A stretch of DNA of 64,000 nucleotides from Trichocoleus sp. Lineage in GTDB: Bacteria; Cyanobacteriota; Cyanobacteriia; Elainellales; Elainellaceae. The DNA is taken from contig DATNQD010000086.1 in the NCBI GenBank assembly GCA_036702865.1, positions 186,001 to 250,000 on the forward strand. The letters are read 5' to 3'. Below, piece by piece: positions 34,644 through 45,016 of this stretch. Both the position numbers and the translations under genes were made by a program. Position 1 is the first letter of the stretch; each line of letters opens with the position of its first letter. Below the pieces are notes generated by a model, which saw only the letters and a list, made by a program, of their open reading frames with translations, was not told where the DNA came from and searched no databases.

Positions 34644-36014
34644 ATGCATCGATCTCCGTCTCAGCCTCCTGGTTCGTTTGCGTCAGTTCCCTGGCAGTCA
34701 CGTTTATCGCAGATTGATTTTTTGCCGCGCTTTTTTCGCCTAGCGATCGTCAATGTGCTTTCCAATTTGATGGTGCCGCTCTCTGGCCTCGTGAGCATTG
34801 CATTTCTGGGGCATCTCAGCGAAATTTATCATCTCACTGGCGTCACGATCGCTACCGTCTTGTTTAACTACATCTACCGGACACTGGGCTTTCTGCGAAT
34901 GGGCACAACTGGAGTGACGGCGCAGGCAGTCGGGCGGGGCGATCGAGCCGCAGTTTTGCTGACAGGGCTACGAAATGGCATGCTGGCGCTGGGACTGGGA
35001 CTGCTAATTCTGCTGATGCAAATTCCGCTCCGCGAGTTGGGATTTACCCTGCTAAACGCTAGTACAGAAGTGCGGCAGACGGGTCAAGCTTATTTTGACG
35101 CTCGGATTTGGGGCGCACCCGCAACGCTGCTCAATTTTGTGCTGATTGGCTGGTTTCTAGGACAGGAACAAGGCGGTAAGGTGCTGCTCCTGTCAGTCGT
35201 TGGTAACGGCATGAACATTTTTTTAGACTATTGGCTGATTGTGCGCCTGGGGCTAGAGAGTACGGGGGCAGGTTGGGCAACGGCAATCAGTCAGTATGGC
35301 ATGGCGATAGGTGGGCTACTGCTCATTAGCAGAGAAATAAAATGGCAGGAAGTCAAATCGATCGCCTCTGAACTTTTTGATCCCACAGCGTTAAAGCAGT
35401 CTTTGGTCTTAAACAGCAATATTTTCATCCGTACATTTACTTTTCTCTCTACCTTTACCCTGTTTATCAGCTTGAGTGCGGCAATGGGCACAGAGATTTT
35501 GGCAGCGAATGCGCTGCTGCTGCAAATTGTGACACTGGCTGCCTATTTTATTGACGGCTTAGCCTATGCGACCGAAAGTTTAATTGGTATTTTTCAGGGA
35601 GAAGGAAGCAAAGAAAAGTTTTTGCCCTTACTGGGACTATCAGGAGCCACCAGTTTGCTGATTGGGTTCGGGCTGGCGCTGAGCTGTGCGATCGCCCCTC
35701 ATCAAGTTTTTGGGCTCCTGACCTATCATCAGCAAGTTTTGTCTGGCTTAAGTCGGGTTGTATTGTGGCTGGTGCCAGTGCTAGGGTTTGGTGCACTCGC
35801 GTTCATGCTCGACGGCTATTTTCTGGGACTGGCAGCAGGAGTGACGCTTCGCAACGCTGCTTTGCTGGCAACATTGATTGGCTTTGCCCCTGGAGCGATC
35901 GTTGCCTGGCAGTTGCAGAACCCAGATGTTTTATGGCTGGCAATGGCAATGTTTATGGCGGCGCGGGCGCTATTACTGGCAATCCAGGTTCCCAAAACTC
36001 TCAAGGAAAGCTGA
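34644..36014 (+). CDS. MATE-family efflux transporter (DinF-like branch)
   Basis: The protein has 456 residues and twelve predicted helices in two repeated halves. Segments such as RLAIVNVLSNLMVPLSGLVS, GHLSEIYHLTG, TLGFLRMGTTGVTAQAVGRG and IFLDYWLIVRLGLESTGAGW are MATE/DinF-type. These transporters extrude organic cations or drugs against H+ or Na+. Its 3' end overlaps the convergent response-regulator kinase gene by 42 bp. Substrate is unknown. Confidence 0.92.
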   Translation: MHRSPSQPPGSFASVPWQSRLSQIDFLPRFFRLAIVNVLSNLMVPLSGLVSIAFLGHLSEIYHLTGVTIATVLFNYIYRTLGFLRMGTTGVTAQAVGRGDRAAVLLTGLRNGMLALGLGLLILLMQIPLRELGFTLLNASTEVRQTGQAYFDARIWGAPATLLNFVLIGWFLGQEQGGKVLLLSVVGNGMNIFLDYWLIVRLGLESTGAGWATAISQYGMAIGGLLLISREIKWQEVKSIASELFDPTALKQSLVLNSNIFIRTFTFLSTFTLFISLSAAMGTEILAANALLLQIVTLAAYFIDGLAYATESLIGIFQGEGSKEKFLPLLGLSGATSLLIGFGLALSCAIAPHQVFGLLTYHQQVLSGLSRVVLWLVPVLGFGALAFMLDGYFLGLAAGVTLRNAALLATLIGFAPGAIVAWQLQNPDVLWLAMAMFMAARALLLAIQVPKTLKES

Positions 36015-37301
36015 ATCTAGATTTTGGGCGATCGGCAGATGCAGCGTCATACAGGTTCCTTCGCCCAAGACGCTATCGATCGTGATATTGCCGTGATGCC
36101 GCTCAACGATATGCTTCACAACTGCCAACCCCAAACCAGCGCCAGGTGTACCGGGCACAGAATCAGCATTGCTGGCTCGATAAAACCGATCGAAAATTTG
36201 GGTTTGCTCTGCTTCAGGAATTCCAATCCCCGAATCTTTGACTTGAACAATTGCCTCTATTGAGGTTTCATCCACCGTAATTTGAACGGTGCCACCTTGA
36301 GGAGAATAGCGAATGGCATTGGTAATTAAGTTCTTGAGAACTTGATTCAGCAAGATTGGGTCTGCCAGAACCTTCGGTGACTTCTGCGCTTGCTTGATGA
36401 AATGGAATGAATGATTGGGGTGCGGCAGTTGCCAGCCTTGAACAAAATCATGGCAAAAGGGAGCGAGATCAATCACCGTAAAGCAGCACTGGATCTGCTC
36501 AGCTTCTCCCTGCGCCAGCAGTTTTGTATCTTCAACAACTTGAAGAATGCGGTTAATGCTTTCCACAAGCATACGATAGTAGCGATCGGACTCAACCTGA
36601 TATTGAGGTGAAATAAGGTTTTTTTGGAGTTCACAAATGAGCTGAATTGTGGCTAAGGGCGTGTTGAACTCGTGCGAAACTGTAGCGATTAACTGAGATT
36701 TCAGAGTGTTTAAAGATTGCTCCTGCACCAGGGATTTTTCTAACCGCGCCTGTAAAGACAGCAGTTGTTCGTTGCGCTTTGCCAGTTCGACAGTGCGTTG
36801 TCCAACCTGGATTTCTAGCTGTTGGTTGAGATCCTCTAGCTGCATCTGAGCCATCGTGCGATTACTCACTTCCTGTTGAAGCTGCAAATTTTGCAGTTGC
36901 AGTTGTCGCTGGAGTTGGCGGATCTGGATTTGATGCTTCACCCGTGCCAAAACTTCATTTACCTGAAAGGGTTTTGTAATATAGTCCACACCCCCCACAT
37001 CAAACGCTCTGACTTTGCCCAGTTCATCATCGCGGGCAGAAAGAAAAATAATCGGAATATCTTGAGTGTTCGGATCAGCTTTCAGGCGAGAGCAGACCTC
37101 ATACCCGTCAATTCCAGGCATCATAATATCCAGCAGAATTAGATCAGGCGGTTTGAGATTCACCGATCGAAGCGCCAACATTCCATCCAAAACTTTGTAG
37201 ACCTTGTAGCCCTGTTCAGTCAGCAAGTTTGACAAAAGCTGCAAATTGCTGGGGACATCATCAACAATTAAAATGCTGCTGGAATCGATCGGTTGGCTCA
37301 T
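35973..37301 (-). CDS. Response-regulator/histidine-kinase hybrid (REC-HisKA-HATPase)
   Basis: The 442-residue soluble protein begins with a receiver domain ([20 protein letters not shown]; phosphoacceptor Asp58 in [13 protein letters not shown]; Lys110). A Gln/Leu-rich coiled coil (about 125-200) follows, then HisKA with [12 protein letters not shown] (His210) and a HATPase_c domain ([42 protein letters not shown]). It has no membrane helix. Its ATG overlaps the stop codon of the large kinase gene upstream (ATGA, 37298-37301), so the two are translationally coupled. It probably receives a phosphate from that kinase. The 3' end runs 42 bp into the MATE gene. Confidence 0.93.
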   Translation of the reverse strand: MSQPIDSSSILIVDDVPSNLQLLSNLLTEQGYKVYKVLDGMLALRSVNLKPPDLILLDIMMPGIDGYEVCSRLKADPNTQDIPIIFLSARDDELGKVRAFDVGGVDYITKPFQVNEVLARVKHQIQIRQLQRQLQLQNLQLQQEVSNRTMAQMQLEDLNQQLEIQVGQRTVELAKRNEQLLSLQARLEKSLVQEQSLNTLKSQLIATVSHEFNTPLATIQLICELQKNLISPQYQVESDRYYRMLVESINRILQVVEDTKLLAQGEAEQIQCCFTVIDLAPFCHDFVQGWQLPHPNHSFHFIKQAQKSPKVLADPILLNQVLKNLITNAIRYSPQGGTVQITVDETSIEAIVQVKDSGIGIPEAEQTQIFDRFYRASNADSVPGTPGAGLGLAVVKHIVERHHGNITIDSVLGEGTCMTLHLPIAQNLDSAFLESFGNLDCQ

Positions 37302-40300
37302 AGGGAACTCAGTTGCTCAAGAAGATGGATGATTTTGTCGAGGAGAAAGTTTTGAGCCAGCCAGTCTAGCTGATGCGACAACGAGTTGAGCGACTCAGGA
37401 ATCTGCGTGATCAACTGCTGAACTTCCTCAACATCTCCTAAAGTGGCAGCAAAATGAAGCTGGTCGAGCCATTCAGCTGGCATGGTTGCCAGGGCTTGAA
37501 TACATACATTGTTATCTAAGGATTGTTCCAAGACCGAGTTTGATACAGTTTCATAACGATATTGCACTCCCAAATGCTGGCTCATCTTGCTGAAAACAAC
37601 GGTTTCCAAAACAGGCTTGCTGACAAAATCATTACAGCCTGCCGCCAAAATTCGCTGCTCTTCTTCGCCAAACACGCTCGCAGAGATGGCAATAATCACA
37701 GTTGGAGCAGACTGACAAGACAGAGAAGCTGCTGATTCTTCAGCCCGAATGACCTGCGCCACCGCATTACCGTTCAACCCAGGCAACCGTAGATCGAGCC
37801 AGATTAAATCAGGTTTATCCCTCCTCCAAATTTCGATCGCCGCCTCACCCGTTGCCGCTTCCTGAACTGAAAAGCCGATTGAACGCAGCAGACTCACTAA
37901 AAATTGTCGATTGGCTTCAACGTCATCCACTACCAAAACATGATAGGGCGGTTGATATGGGGCGAGAGACACAACTGTAGGAGAGCGCAACTGAGAAGCA
38001 GATGTAGCCTGAGCGACCTGAACAGGGATTGCAAACCAAAATTGGCTGCCCGTCCCAGGCTGACTTGTAGCGGCAATCTTGCCGTTCATCAGTTCAACAT
38101 AGCGGCGACAAATCGTTAAACCTAATCCTGCCCCTGATTGATAGTCCTGGCTTCCCGTTGCTTGAACAAACGTGTCAAAAATATGATCAAGGTCTTCTGG
38201 TGAGATGCCAATGCCTGTGTCAGCAACTACAAACTCTAGCGTGCAATGACTCATTGCCAGACTCACTAATGAACCATTAATATCCACCTCAGACCCATCA
38301 GCGTGAGAAACAGAAGACAGACGGACTGAATGAGCGGTAAGCGAAAGGGAAACATAGCCCGACTGCGTAAATTTGATCGCATTATCCAGAAGGTTTGTCA
38401 AAATTTGGCGCAGCTTGCGTTCATCAGTATGAATGTAAACAGGGACATCATCAGAGCGATGAAAATGAAGTGCGATGCCTTTCATCAGCGCTTTAGGCTG
38501 CAAAATCTCAGACAAGCGATCGAGGAGATGGGATAAGTTAAACGTTGTTTCGTTTAGGGTGAGCCGATTCGCTTCAATTTTTGCCAGAGAAAGGATGTCA
38601 TCGATCAATTGCAGCAGGTATTCCCCATTGCGGTTAATGGTCTCTAGATATTGAGCTTGAACCGCAGGTGGCAGAGGAGCGCGCCGCATCAGTTGAGCAA
38701 ATCCCAGAATGGCATTGAGGGGTGTCCGCAGCTCATGGCTCATATTTGCCAAAAACAAACTTTTGGCTTGGTTTGCTAATTCTGCCAGCTCTTTCGCCTG
38801 TTGCAGCTCAGCTTCAGCCTGTTTGCGAGCGGTAATGTCTCGGATGAAAACAAACGCTTCCTCCGTCCCATTTGCCACGATTCTGGCTTCCTGAAAGCAA
38901 TTTTCTCCGTCAATTTCTAGTTGAAACTCGTATGACTCAAGGCTGCCTGTCTCGATCGCTTTGCGAACATAGTGCAGCCGTTCCTGGGCTTTGTCGAATG
39001 GCAACGTATCGTAAATACTACCGCCGATCGGGGAGGGCTTCAGGGTTTTGGCATAGCCGCCGTTGTGATAATCAATGCGCCTCCCGGTTTTGGTTGTCCG
39101 CACAATGAGATCTGGAACAGCCGTGAGGAAAGCTCGTAATTTTTCTTCGCTCTGGCGCAATTGCTGTTCAACCTGCTTGCGATCGTCAATGTCAACCAGC
39201 GACATGATGACGCAGGGCTGCTCGTTCAGATCAAGCAACTCGGCTGAGAGTAAAACAGTTTTAGACTGTCCCGATTGCAAGCAGAGATCGAGTTCTAAGT
39301 TAGAGATGACCTTCTGAGTTTGGAGCAACTGACAAACTTGGTTCAACTGCTCAATCTGAGCAAACAAGCTGAGTTCATTAATGGTACGTCCAACGATCGC
39401 CTCACGCCTGTAGCCAGTCAGCCTCAAAAAACTATCGTTAATTTCCAGATAGCGTCCTTCGCTCCAAGAGGAAATGCTAATGGCGTTCGGGCTATTAGAA
39501 AAGATTTTGGTAAATTTTGCTTCCGATCGCTGTAGCTCACTTTTGAGCCGCTCAAACGATTGCTGGAGCTGCTCGGTAGCCCGATCGAAAGATTGAAAAA
39601 GCGCAGCAATTTCGGCGATCGCCGTATTTCTTCTGGCTGGTTGTTTCCATGCTCCATCTGCCAGCGCTCGACTTGCCCGAACCAGTGCCCAGATCGGTTT
39701 AACAATCCATCCGGTCATCCCCAGTCCAACCCCGATCGAGACTCCAATTGCCAGGAGCCACCAGACGACCAGCCGCGACAAGGTATTATTCTGCGGTATA
39801 AAGTGAGCCTCTGGCACAGCGACCACGATCAACCAGTCCAGCCCATAGGCATCATGGTAAGGCGTTATCCGCACAAAGGTTTTCTGATCCTGAATGGAAA
39901 GCGTGATCTGCCGTTCTAGATTGGATGTTTTTAAGTCCTGCTGATGAGTCTGTAAATACTGACCTACCGATTGCATTCCTCCATCCTGGCTATGATTCAG
40001 ATTGAGCCGCTGAAACTGCTGAGATCCGTCTTCGGATAAGGATGCTTCAGCCGAAGTTGCTATCACCAATCCCGATCGATCAACAATTAAAACCTCACCC
40101 AAACCCCTTGTACTCAACTGACCCAGAAATTGACTAAGCCGTGGGAGCGCTAGCTGCGCTGAAAAAATGCCCAGCAACTGATGGGTCTGGGGCTGATAAA
40201 GCGGTTGGACAGCCTTCAGCAGCAATCCACCCCTTGAGGTTTTTGATTCAAGCCATCCTGCCTGATCTCCAATCTGCTGCTCCCCCAAGCGATCGGCAGG

Positions 40301-40762
40301 ACTCTGCTGAGAAACCGTGACTAAACTCTTTTTGCCCTTGCTGTCCAGGCTGTAGTAATCAGTAAGCTGCTCAAGGTTTACAGCCCCCAAAGACAGACGT
40401 GACTCACGAGAGGCAGTTCTCACTAACCCATCCGGACGAACAAATTGCACTGCCGAAACAGAATCAAATTGCAGTAGCCGAGCCAAGAGAATTTGCTCCA
40501 GAGCAGGCACATCTTCCAGGCTAATCCGACGTTGCAGTACAGCATCACGGTTCAATTGGTTGATGAGATGCGGCACTTTCAAATCAGTGTTGAGTCGCTG
40601 CGTTACTTGCTCACTCGTCTCCTGGAGGTGGCGATCGATCAGATCTACGATTGCCCGCTGTTCATCCCGCCAGAATAAATAGTTTGTGACCCCCACTGCA
40701 ACTGCGGCTTGCAGCACAAATGGCACAATGAGCAAAATTCGGAGGGGGATTTTTTGCGGCAT
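37298..40762 (-). CDS. Membrane hybrid sensor histidine kinase (Cache-HAMP-PAS-PAS-HisKA-HATPase-REC)
   Basis: This 1154-residue protein has a helix at about 8-28, a large periplasmic Cache-type sensor (about 30-330; [20 protein letters not shown]) and a second helix at about 333-355. A HAMP domain and two PAS domains follow. The HisKA motif is [20 protein letters not shown] (His676), then HATPase_c ([31 protein letters not shown]) and a receiver (Asp990 in [11 protein letters not shown]). The last ~60 residues are helical, as in many cyanobacterial hybrid kinases, and do not show an Hpt histidine motif. The ligand is unknown. It is first in an operon with the REC-HK gene. Confidence 0.94.
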   Translation of the reverse strand: MPQKIPLRILLIVPFVLQAAVAVGVTNYLFWRDEQRAIVDLIDRHLQETSEQVTQRLNTDLKVPHLINQLNRDAVLQRRISLEDVPALEQILLARLLQFDSVSAVQFVRPDGLVRTASRESRLSLGAVNLEQLTDYYSLDSKGKKSLVTVSQQSPADRLGEQQIGDQAGWLESKTSRGGLLLKAVQPLYQPQTHQLLGIFSAQLALPRLSQFLGQLSTRGLGEVLIVDRSGLVIATSAEASLSEDGSQQFQRLNLNHSQDGGMQSVGQYLQTHQQDLKTSNLERQITLSIQDQKTFVRITPYHDAYGLDWLIVVAVPEAHFIPQNNTLSRLVVWWLLAIGVSIGVGLGMTGWIVKPIWALVRASRALADGAWKQPARRNTAIAEIAALFQSFDRATEQLQQSFERLKSELQRSEAKFTKIFSNSPNAISISSWSEGRYLEINDSFLRLTGYRREAIVGRTINELSLFAQIEQLNQVCQLLQTQKVISNLELDLCLQSGQSKTVLLSAELLDLNEQPCVIMSLVDIDDRKQVEQQLRQSEEKLRAFLTAVPDLIVRTTKTGRRIDYHNGGYAKTLKPSPIGGSIYDTLPFDKAQERLHYVRKAIETGSLESYEFQLEIDGENCFQEARIVANGTEEAFVFIRDITARKQAEAELQQAKELAELANQAKSLFLANMSHELRTPLNAILGFAQLMRRAPLPPAVQAQYLETINRNGEYLLQLIDDILSLAKIEANRLTLNETTFNLSHLLDRLSEILQPKALMKGIALHFHRSDDVPVYIHTDERKLRQILTNLLDNAIKFTQSGYVSLSLTAHSVRLSSVSHADGSEVDINGSLVSLAMSHCTLEFVVADTGIGISPEDLDHIFDTFVQATGSQDYQSGAGLGLTICRRYVELMNGKIAATSQPGTGSQFWFAIPVQVAQATSASQLRSPTVVSLAPYQPPYHVLVVDDVEANRQFLVSLLRSIGFSVQEAATGEAAIEIWRRDKPDLIWLDLRLPGLNGNAVAQVIRAEESAASLSCQSAPTVIIAISASVFGEEEQRILAAGCNDFVSKPVLETVVFSKMSQHLGVQYRYETVSNSVLEQSLDNNVCIQALATMPAEWLDQLHFAATLGDVEEVQQLITQIPESLNSLSHQLDWLAQNFLLDKIIHLLEQLSSL

Positions 40763-40957
40763 TTGTTTGGGGTAGGCGGGTGAGCTGAGCAGGAAAGCAA
40801 GATTGCCTTAGAAGTTCCAGCAAACTTGACAGAAAATAGCCCAACTGCTCGGCACTCATGTTTTTTATAGTGCCCTCCGTCCCAGTCAATCAATCGCTGC
40901 AAAAACTTTGCTTGCTTGAAGCCAGCCGCCATAGCCAGTTCCAATTGCTGCCTGTCG

Positions 40958-41482
40958 TTAAGCTTCTGCTGCGTAGCTGACTGCTTGTCTAGTTTTGGGT
41001 GCGTTTTCTGACTGCATCACCAATACAGCACAGGGCGCATGATGCATCACATAATTACTCACGCTTCCCAGCAGTGCCTCTGTCCATCCAGTACGCCCTC
41101 GCCGCCCCATCACAATGACATCTGCGCCGCACCGTCTCGCTGCCTGACACAGCCCTTCACCGGGTTCTACGATTCGGTAATCGTACTCTGCTGCAACCCC
41201 CGCTTCATAAGCGAGTCGGCAATAGCGCTGCAAAAGTGATTGAATTTGCTGAGTTTGCTGTTCAAGCCGCAAGGATTCTGCTTGATAGCTATGGTGAATT
41301 ACTTCTGGCACGATACCTATTTCGCCGGACAACGGTGGAGAGAGCGTCACCACATCCGCGGTTAAACAGTGAAATAGCATCAGCTTTGCCTGATTTTGTC
41401 TTGCTAGATCAAGTGCCTGCTCAAAAACAGACTGGCTGAGTGAAGAGTGATCGATCGCTGCTAGAACCTGTTGAAAGCCCAT
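40958..41482 (-). CDS. Universal stress protein (UspA family)
   Basis: The 174-residue protein starts MGFQQVLAAIDHSSLSQSVF, the first strand and Asp of the Usp fold. The ATP-binding signature GRRGRTGWTEALLGSVSNYV closes it, followed by HHAPCAVLVM. That G-x2-G-x9-G(S/T) pattern marks the ATP-binding subgroup. It sits upstream of the kinase operon on the same strand with a ~195-bp gap. Its role in stress response is inferred from the family only. Confidence 0.93.
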   Translation of the reverse strand: MGFQQVLAAIDHSSLSQSVFEQALDLARQNQAKLMLFHCLTADVVTLSPPLSGEIGIVPEVIHHSYQAESLRLEQQTQQIQSLLQRYCRLAYEAGVAAEYDYRIVEPGEGLCQAARRCGADVIVMGRRGRTGWTEALLGSVSNYVMHHAPCAVLVMQSENAPKTRQAVSYAAEA

Positions 41483-41612
41483 AGTCCTCCCCCTGCCTCA
41501 AAGAAAGATGGACGGTTGACATCCTCAGACTATCTCACTGGAACGATCGGCTGACGATTTTGCAACAAGGCTTGATGTTGAAAGCAGCTTGTATCCCCAT
41601 TGTTACCTGTAA

Positions 41613-42506
41613 TCAGGAATCAATCTCTGTTGGTGCTACCCGTCGCATCGTTAAAAGCCCGATTGCTCCAAGCAACAGCAGCGCACCCAAACCACCTATT
41701 AGCCCTAGAGGTTCATGGAACATCAGGACACCCAATAGGGTAGCGGTCAAAGGCTCTAGCAAGACGGCAATTCCGGCAATGGTTGCAGGGGTACGGCGTA
41801 ACCCAATCATATACAGCGCATAAGCTATCCCCGTTGGCACTAACCCCAGGTAAAGCAAAAATGGAAAACTGGGAGCAAACATCGCAATCGAGGGCATGAG
41901 CAGCAAAGCAGGACTGAGCAAAATTGCAGCAGTCGTAAAACTTAGCGCAGCAACTTGGAGGGGTTCCAGTTCTGATAGTCCAGCTTTCGCCACGATGGAA
42001 CCGATCGCATAAGACAACCCTGCTCCTAGTGCCAGCAGCACCCCAATACCAAATCCTGCCTCATGCGTCGCCAGAGATTGAGGATTTGCCACTAGGAGCC
42101 CGGTTCCGACCAGCCCGAAAGCCAGCGCAATATAGATTCGCAGCGTCAAGTGTTCCCCTAGCTGCCTCGCTGCCAGAATTGCAATAAACAGTGGTGAAGA
42201 ACAAATCGCCACCAGGGCTGTAATTGCTACCCCCGCAAACGACACCGCACAAAAATAGCAGATCTGATACAGCGCCATTGTCACTCCCAGGCTGCCATAA
42301 GTCAGCAGTTCTGAGGTCGATCGCCACCAGCGGAGTTTTCCAGTTTGGTGTGCCAAAATCAGCAAAAATGGTACTGCGATTGCCAGTCGCCAAAAGCCCA
42401 CCAGCAAAGGGCTAATTTGAGTTACTTGTGAGAGCAAAACTAGCGTTGCTCCTGTCGTTCCCCAAGAGATAGCAGCCAGACAAATAAACAATAGACCAAG
42501 GTTCAT
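41613..42506 (-). CDS. EamA/DMT-superfamily transporter
   Basis: This 297-residue protein has ten membrane helices in two EamA repeats. The first starts LFICLAAISWGTTGATLVLL and the second LLALGAGLSYAIGSIVAKAG. PTGIAYALYMIGLRRTPATI and LLEPLTATLLGVLMFHEPLG are typical late-helix motifs. Family members export amino acids or other metabolites. The substrate is not predictable. It is separate from its neighbours, with about 130 bp to the stress-protein gene. Confidence 0.92.
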   Translation of the reverse strand: MNLGLLFICLAAISWGTTGATLVLLSQVTQISPLLVGFWRLAIAVPFLLILAHQTGKLRWWRSTSELLTYGSLGVTMALYQICYFCAVSFAGVAITALVAICSSPLFIAILAARQLGEHLTLRIYIALAFGLVGTGLLVANPQSLATHEAGFGIGVLLALGAGLSYAIGSIVAKAGLSELEPLQVAALSFTTAAILLSPALLLMPSIAMFAPSFPFLLYLGLVPTGIAYALYMIGLRRTPATIAGIAVLLEPLTATLLGVLMFHEPLGLIGGLGALLLLGAIGLLTMRRVAPTEIDS

Positions 42507-42929
42507 GAGAGCAGGAAGCAGAGAGCAGGAATTAGGGGGCAGAGAATAATTGAGTGAAAGGGAAATTAGCGAGTGTAGCTTGCTGCCAAGGAATCAAACC
42601 CTGAGGTTAACATCGATCGTCAATCATCTCGTGTTATGCCTTCCCCGATTTAGCAGGGATTCTGCAAGGCAGCGATATAGAACAACAGCGCCTTCTGGTG
42701 ACCTGTCTCAGATTTATCCTGATTGAATTTCGTAGCAACGTTAACAGGGAATATGTCGATCGCAAGCTATGATTGCTTTGACGTGTGTAAATCAGTACTT
42801 GTCTCGCGATCGTTTACGCAGGTGAGGGTAAACCTTAAGAAAGAAGATTAGTTCTCAGAGATTATTCAGATTTCATGCGTAAGTAGGAGTAAGAACAAGT
42901 TCAAAAAATACCCTTTTGGGTGATCTAAT
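42507..42929. other. Divergent intergenic region upstream of cp12, about 420 bp before the promoter
   Basis: No gene is visible. Several CGATCG words and a CCC-TTTT-GGG mini-hairpin (42911-42920) just before the cp12 promoter are the only recognisable elements. Confidence 0.45.
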
Positions 42930-42957
42930 GTGACAAGTGATTAAGTTAATCTATAGT
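42930..42957 (+). promoter_or_regulatory. Probable sigma70-type promoter of cp12
   Basis: GTGACA (42930-42935) and TATAGT (42952-42957) each differ by one base from the -35 and -10 consensus and are 16 bp apart. Transcription would start near 42964 and give a leader of about 47 nt before the cp12 ATG. This is a sequence-only prediction. Confidence 0.55.
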
Positions 42958-43010
42958 TAGTTAGAAAACTTTACACGCGAAACAGAACCCAGTTCAATCA
43001 ACGGACATCC

Positions 43011-43241
43011 ATGAGCAACAACATCCAAGAGCAAATCGAAAAAGAGCGTGATGAAGCCCGTGTCGTCTGTGACACGAAGGGTGGCGGTTCGGCAGAATGT
43101 GCAGCCGCCTGGGACGCAGTTGAAGAACTGCAAGCTGAAGCTTCTCATCAACGTCAAAAAGAAGAGCCTCAAAAAAACTCTCTCCAGCAGTACTGTGACG
43201 CAAATCCGGATGCGGATGAATGCCGCGTCTACGATAACTAG
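43011..43241 (+). CDS. cp12: CP12, redox-controlled scaffold of GAPDH and phosphoribulokinase
   Basis: The 76-residue protein has both cysteine pairs of full CP12: Cys20/Cys30 (VVCDTKGGGSAECAAAW) and Cys62/Cys71 (QQYCDANPDADECRVYDN). The conserved AAWDAVEEL stretch is present. Oxidised CP12 binds GAPDH through its C-terminus and phosphoribulokinase through its N-terminal half, which stops the Calvin cycle in the dark. It is intrinsically disordered and acidic, as usual. A good promoter lies upstream and a hairpin follows, so it is probably monocistronic. Confidence 0.97.
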   Translation: MSNNIQEQIEKERDEARVVCDTKGGGSAECAAAWDAVEELQAEASHQRQKEEPQKNSLQQYCDANPDADECRVYDN

Positions 43242-43280
43242 ATTGCCAGCACAGTCAATTTGACTCTGTAATATCAAAGT

Positions 43281-43312
43281 AAGGGGATCCACAAGGATGC
43301 CCTTGTTGTTTT
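43281..43312 (+). terminator. Probable terminator after cp12
   Basis: AAGGGGATCC and GGATGCCCTT form a stem of nine pairs with one G-G mismatch and a 4-nt loop, followed by GTTGTTTT. It lies about 40 bp past the cp12 stop and just before tsaE. Confidence 0.6.
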
Positions 43313-43328
43313 AAAGCTTAGTTGCCGG

Positions 43329-43838
43329 ATGAGTTTGATTCCCCCTTTAACCCTCCATCTTCCGAACGCATCTGCAACCCATCGTCTCGGAGATTTGCTT
43401 GGACAATTGCTTCCGGCAGGAACCATTTTGTTGCTAGAGGGCAATCTGGGTAGCGGTAAGACAACCCTCACGCAAGGCATAGGTCAGGGATTGGGTATCA
43501 CCGAGCCGATCGTCAGCCCTACCTTTACATTGCTCAACGAATACCCTGAAGGGCGCATTCCCCTTTATCACTTTGACCTTTACCGCCTTGATCCGGCTGA
43601 AGTTGATGCTCTAAATCCCGAAGTTTATTGGGATAGCAATGAATTTCCGATTGGTATTGTAGTAGTCGAGTGGGCAGAGCGGTTGCCTGAAGTTCCAGCA
43701 AATTATTTACGAGTGCAGCTTCGTTCTACAGCAGAAGAGGGTGTGGCAGAAAGTGGTAGAACTGTTCAAATTGAGGCGATCGGAGCTGGTTCTTTGGCAT
43801 GGTTGCAGTTGGTAAAAGACAAAATGAGCCAGCTTTAA
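43329..43838 (+). CDS. tsaE: TsaE, ATPase for tRNA threonylcarbamoyladenosine synthesis
   Basis: This 169-residue P-loop protein has Walker A GNLGSGKTT (residues 38-46), then IVSPTFTLLNEYPEGRIPLY, HFDLYRLD and VVVEWAERLPE. TsaE works with TsaB and TsaD to make t6A37 in ANN-decoding tRNAs. The last ~30 residues form a short family-variable extension. The gene begins 17 bp after the cp12 terminator and may have its own promoter within it or rely on read-through. Confidence 0.94.
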   Translation: MSLIPPLTLHLPNASATHRLGDLLGQLLPAGTILLLEGNLGSGKTTLTQGIGQGLGITEPIVSPTFTLLNEYPEGRIPLYHFDLYRLDPAEVDALNPEVYWDSNEFPIGIVVVEWAERLPEVPANYLRVQLRSTAEEGVAESGRTVQIEAIGAGSLAWLQLVKDKMSQL

Positions 43839-43909
43839 GTAAGCTGCTGAGGAGCCTACTCATCCCACTGCCGCTCATTTGTCTCCAACAGCCTCTGCTA
43901 TTCTTGCTG

Positions 43910-44806
43910 CTATTGTTCTGCACCTTTTGCAGGAGGATGTTCTGTCTGGTTGCGCTTCTTTAAAACACTCCAACCAAAACCGATTAGGCCTGGGAGAAGA
44001 GCAGGGGTTGGAATTGGCTTGGGCTGGTTTGGCGTGGTTATTGACTTATCTAACTGACTTGAGTCCTTGTCCTGGGATGTCTGATCGGATGTCTGAGGAG
44101 AGCCAGGGGGCAGTGCTTCAACCTCTGGAAACGGCTTAACGACCCCAGGTCTGTTGGGATTATTGCTGCCTTTGCCAGGGGCGGGGCTATTTCCACCTCC
44201 TCCATTGTCTCCCCCGGCTAATGCGGTTCCAGTACTTGCCGCAGCTGCACCAGCACCCAACAAAAACGGCGGCGGCGCGCCAGTGATAACTCGTTTGAGT
44301 GAGACATCATCCAGGGCAAGCGTGCCCTTATTGCCAATAAGCGTGAACTGAATTTCGGTGAGTTCTTCTTTGGGATTAAAGATAACCTGATGCACTTTGA
44401 AGTCTTTGGAATTCACAGAACCACCCGCGATCGGCACACCATTCATGGAAACAACAAAATAGCTTGGCTCCGGTTGGGCAGTACCCGCTGACGGCAGCAA
44501 TGCTTTGAGGGAATAGGTCAGCTTGTATGCTTCATTTTTGTTGAGCTTAAAGGTTTGAGAGAGCGACCCCTGAGATTTATCGACGATGGCCCCATAGGTG
44601 CCTTCATGGACAAAACCAGAATCATTGGTGACGGTGGGAGAAGCAGACCCCAAACCCGTCACAGACCAGCCCAAAAAATCACCCGTCTCAAAACCGCCGT
44701 TCGCGATGGGATCTTTCGCTTGAGCAGGATGAGCGGTGATTGTGAAAATCCAGGTGAATAAAACCACTCCAGCTGAGGAGCGCAAGAACACAGGTAAAGT
44801 TGCCAT
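43910..44806 (-). CDS. PTPA-CTERM exported protein with carbohydrate-binding-like domain
   Basis: The 298-residue protein has a signal peptide (about 1-30, cleavage near AQA). Its compact beta domain (about 32-175; NGGFETGDFLGWSVTGLGSA, DKSQGSLSQTFKLN, LDDVSLKRV) resembles DUF642/galactose-binding-like domains. A long Gly/Pro/Ser/Gln-rich spacer follows, then PTPALLPGLIGFGWSVLKKR near the C-terminus. That ending is a PTPA-CTERM sorting signal: PTPA motif, one helix and a basic tail, recognised by a cyanobacterial exosortase. No exosortase gene is seen in the window. The role of the protein is unknown. Confidence 0.85.
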   Translation of the reverse strand: MATLPVFLRSSAGVVLFTWIFTITAHPAQAKDPIANGGFETGDFLGWSVTGLGSASPTVTNDSGFVHEGTYGAIVDKSQGSLSQTFKLNKNEAYKLTYSLKALLPSAGTAQPEPSYFVVSMNGVPIAGGSVNSKDFKVHQVIFNPKEELTEIQFTLIGNKGTLALDDVSLKRVITGAPPPFLLGAGAAAASTGTALAGGDNGGGGNSPAPGKGSNNPNRPGVVKPFPEVEALPPGSPQTSDQTSQDKDSSQLDKSITTPNQPKPIPTPALLPGLIGFGWSVLKKRNQTEHPPAKGAEQ

Positions 44807-45016
44807 CGAGATTATGCCTACTCAAAAAATTTGGTGCGATGGTAGGACTGCCCTGATTTGCAACCTGAAAAGATTTATTTAGCTTTATTGTGAGGAAAAT
44901 TTTGGTAGATTGCCAGTGTTTTCACGGAGTTTTAAGAAAACATAATGTTAATCAAGTTATTGAGTGGGAAACTTGATTCGAGCAAATTTGATCGCCGTCT
45001 GCTGGACGCCTTCCCT

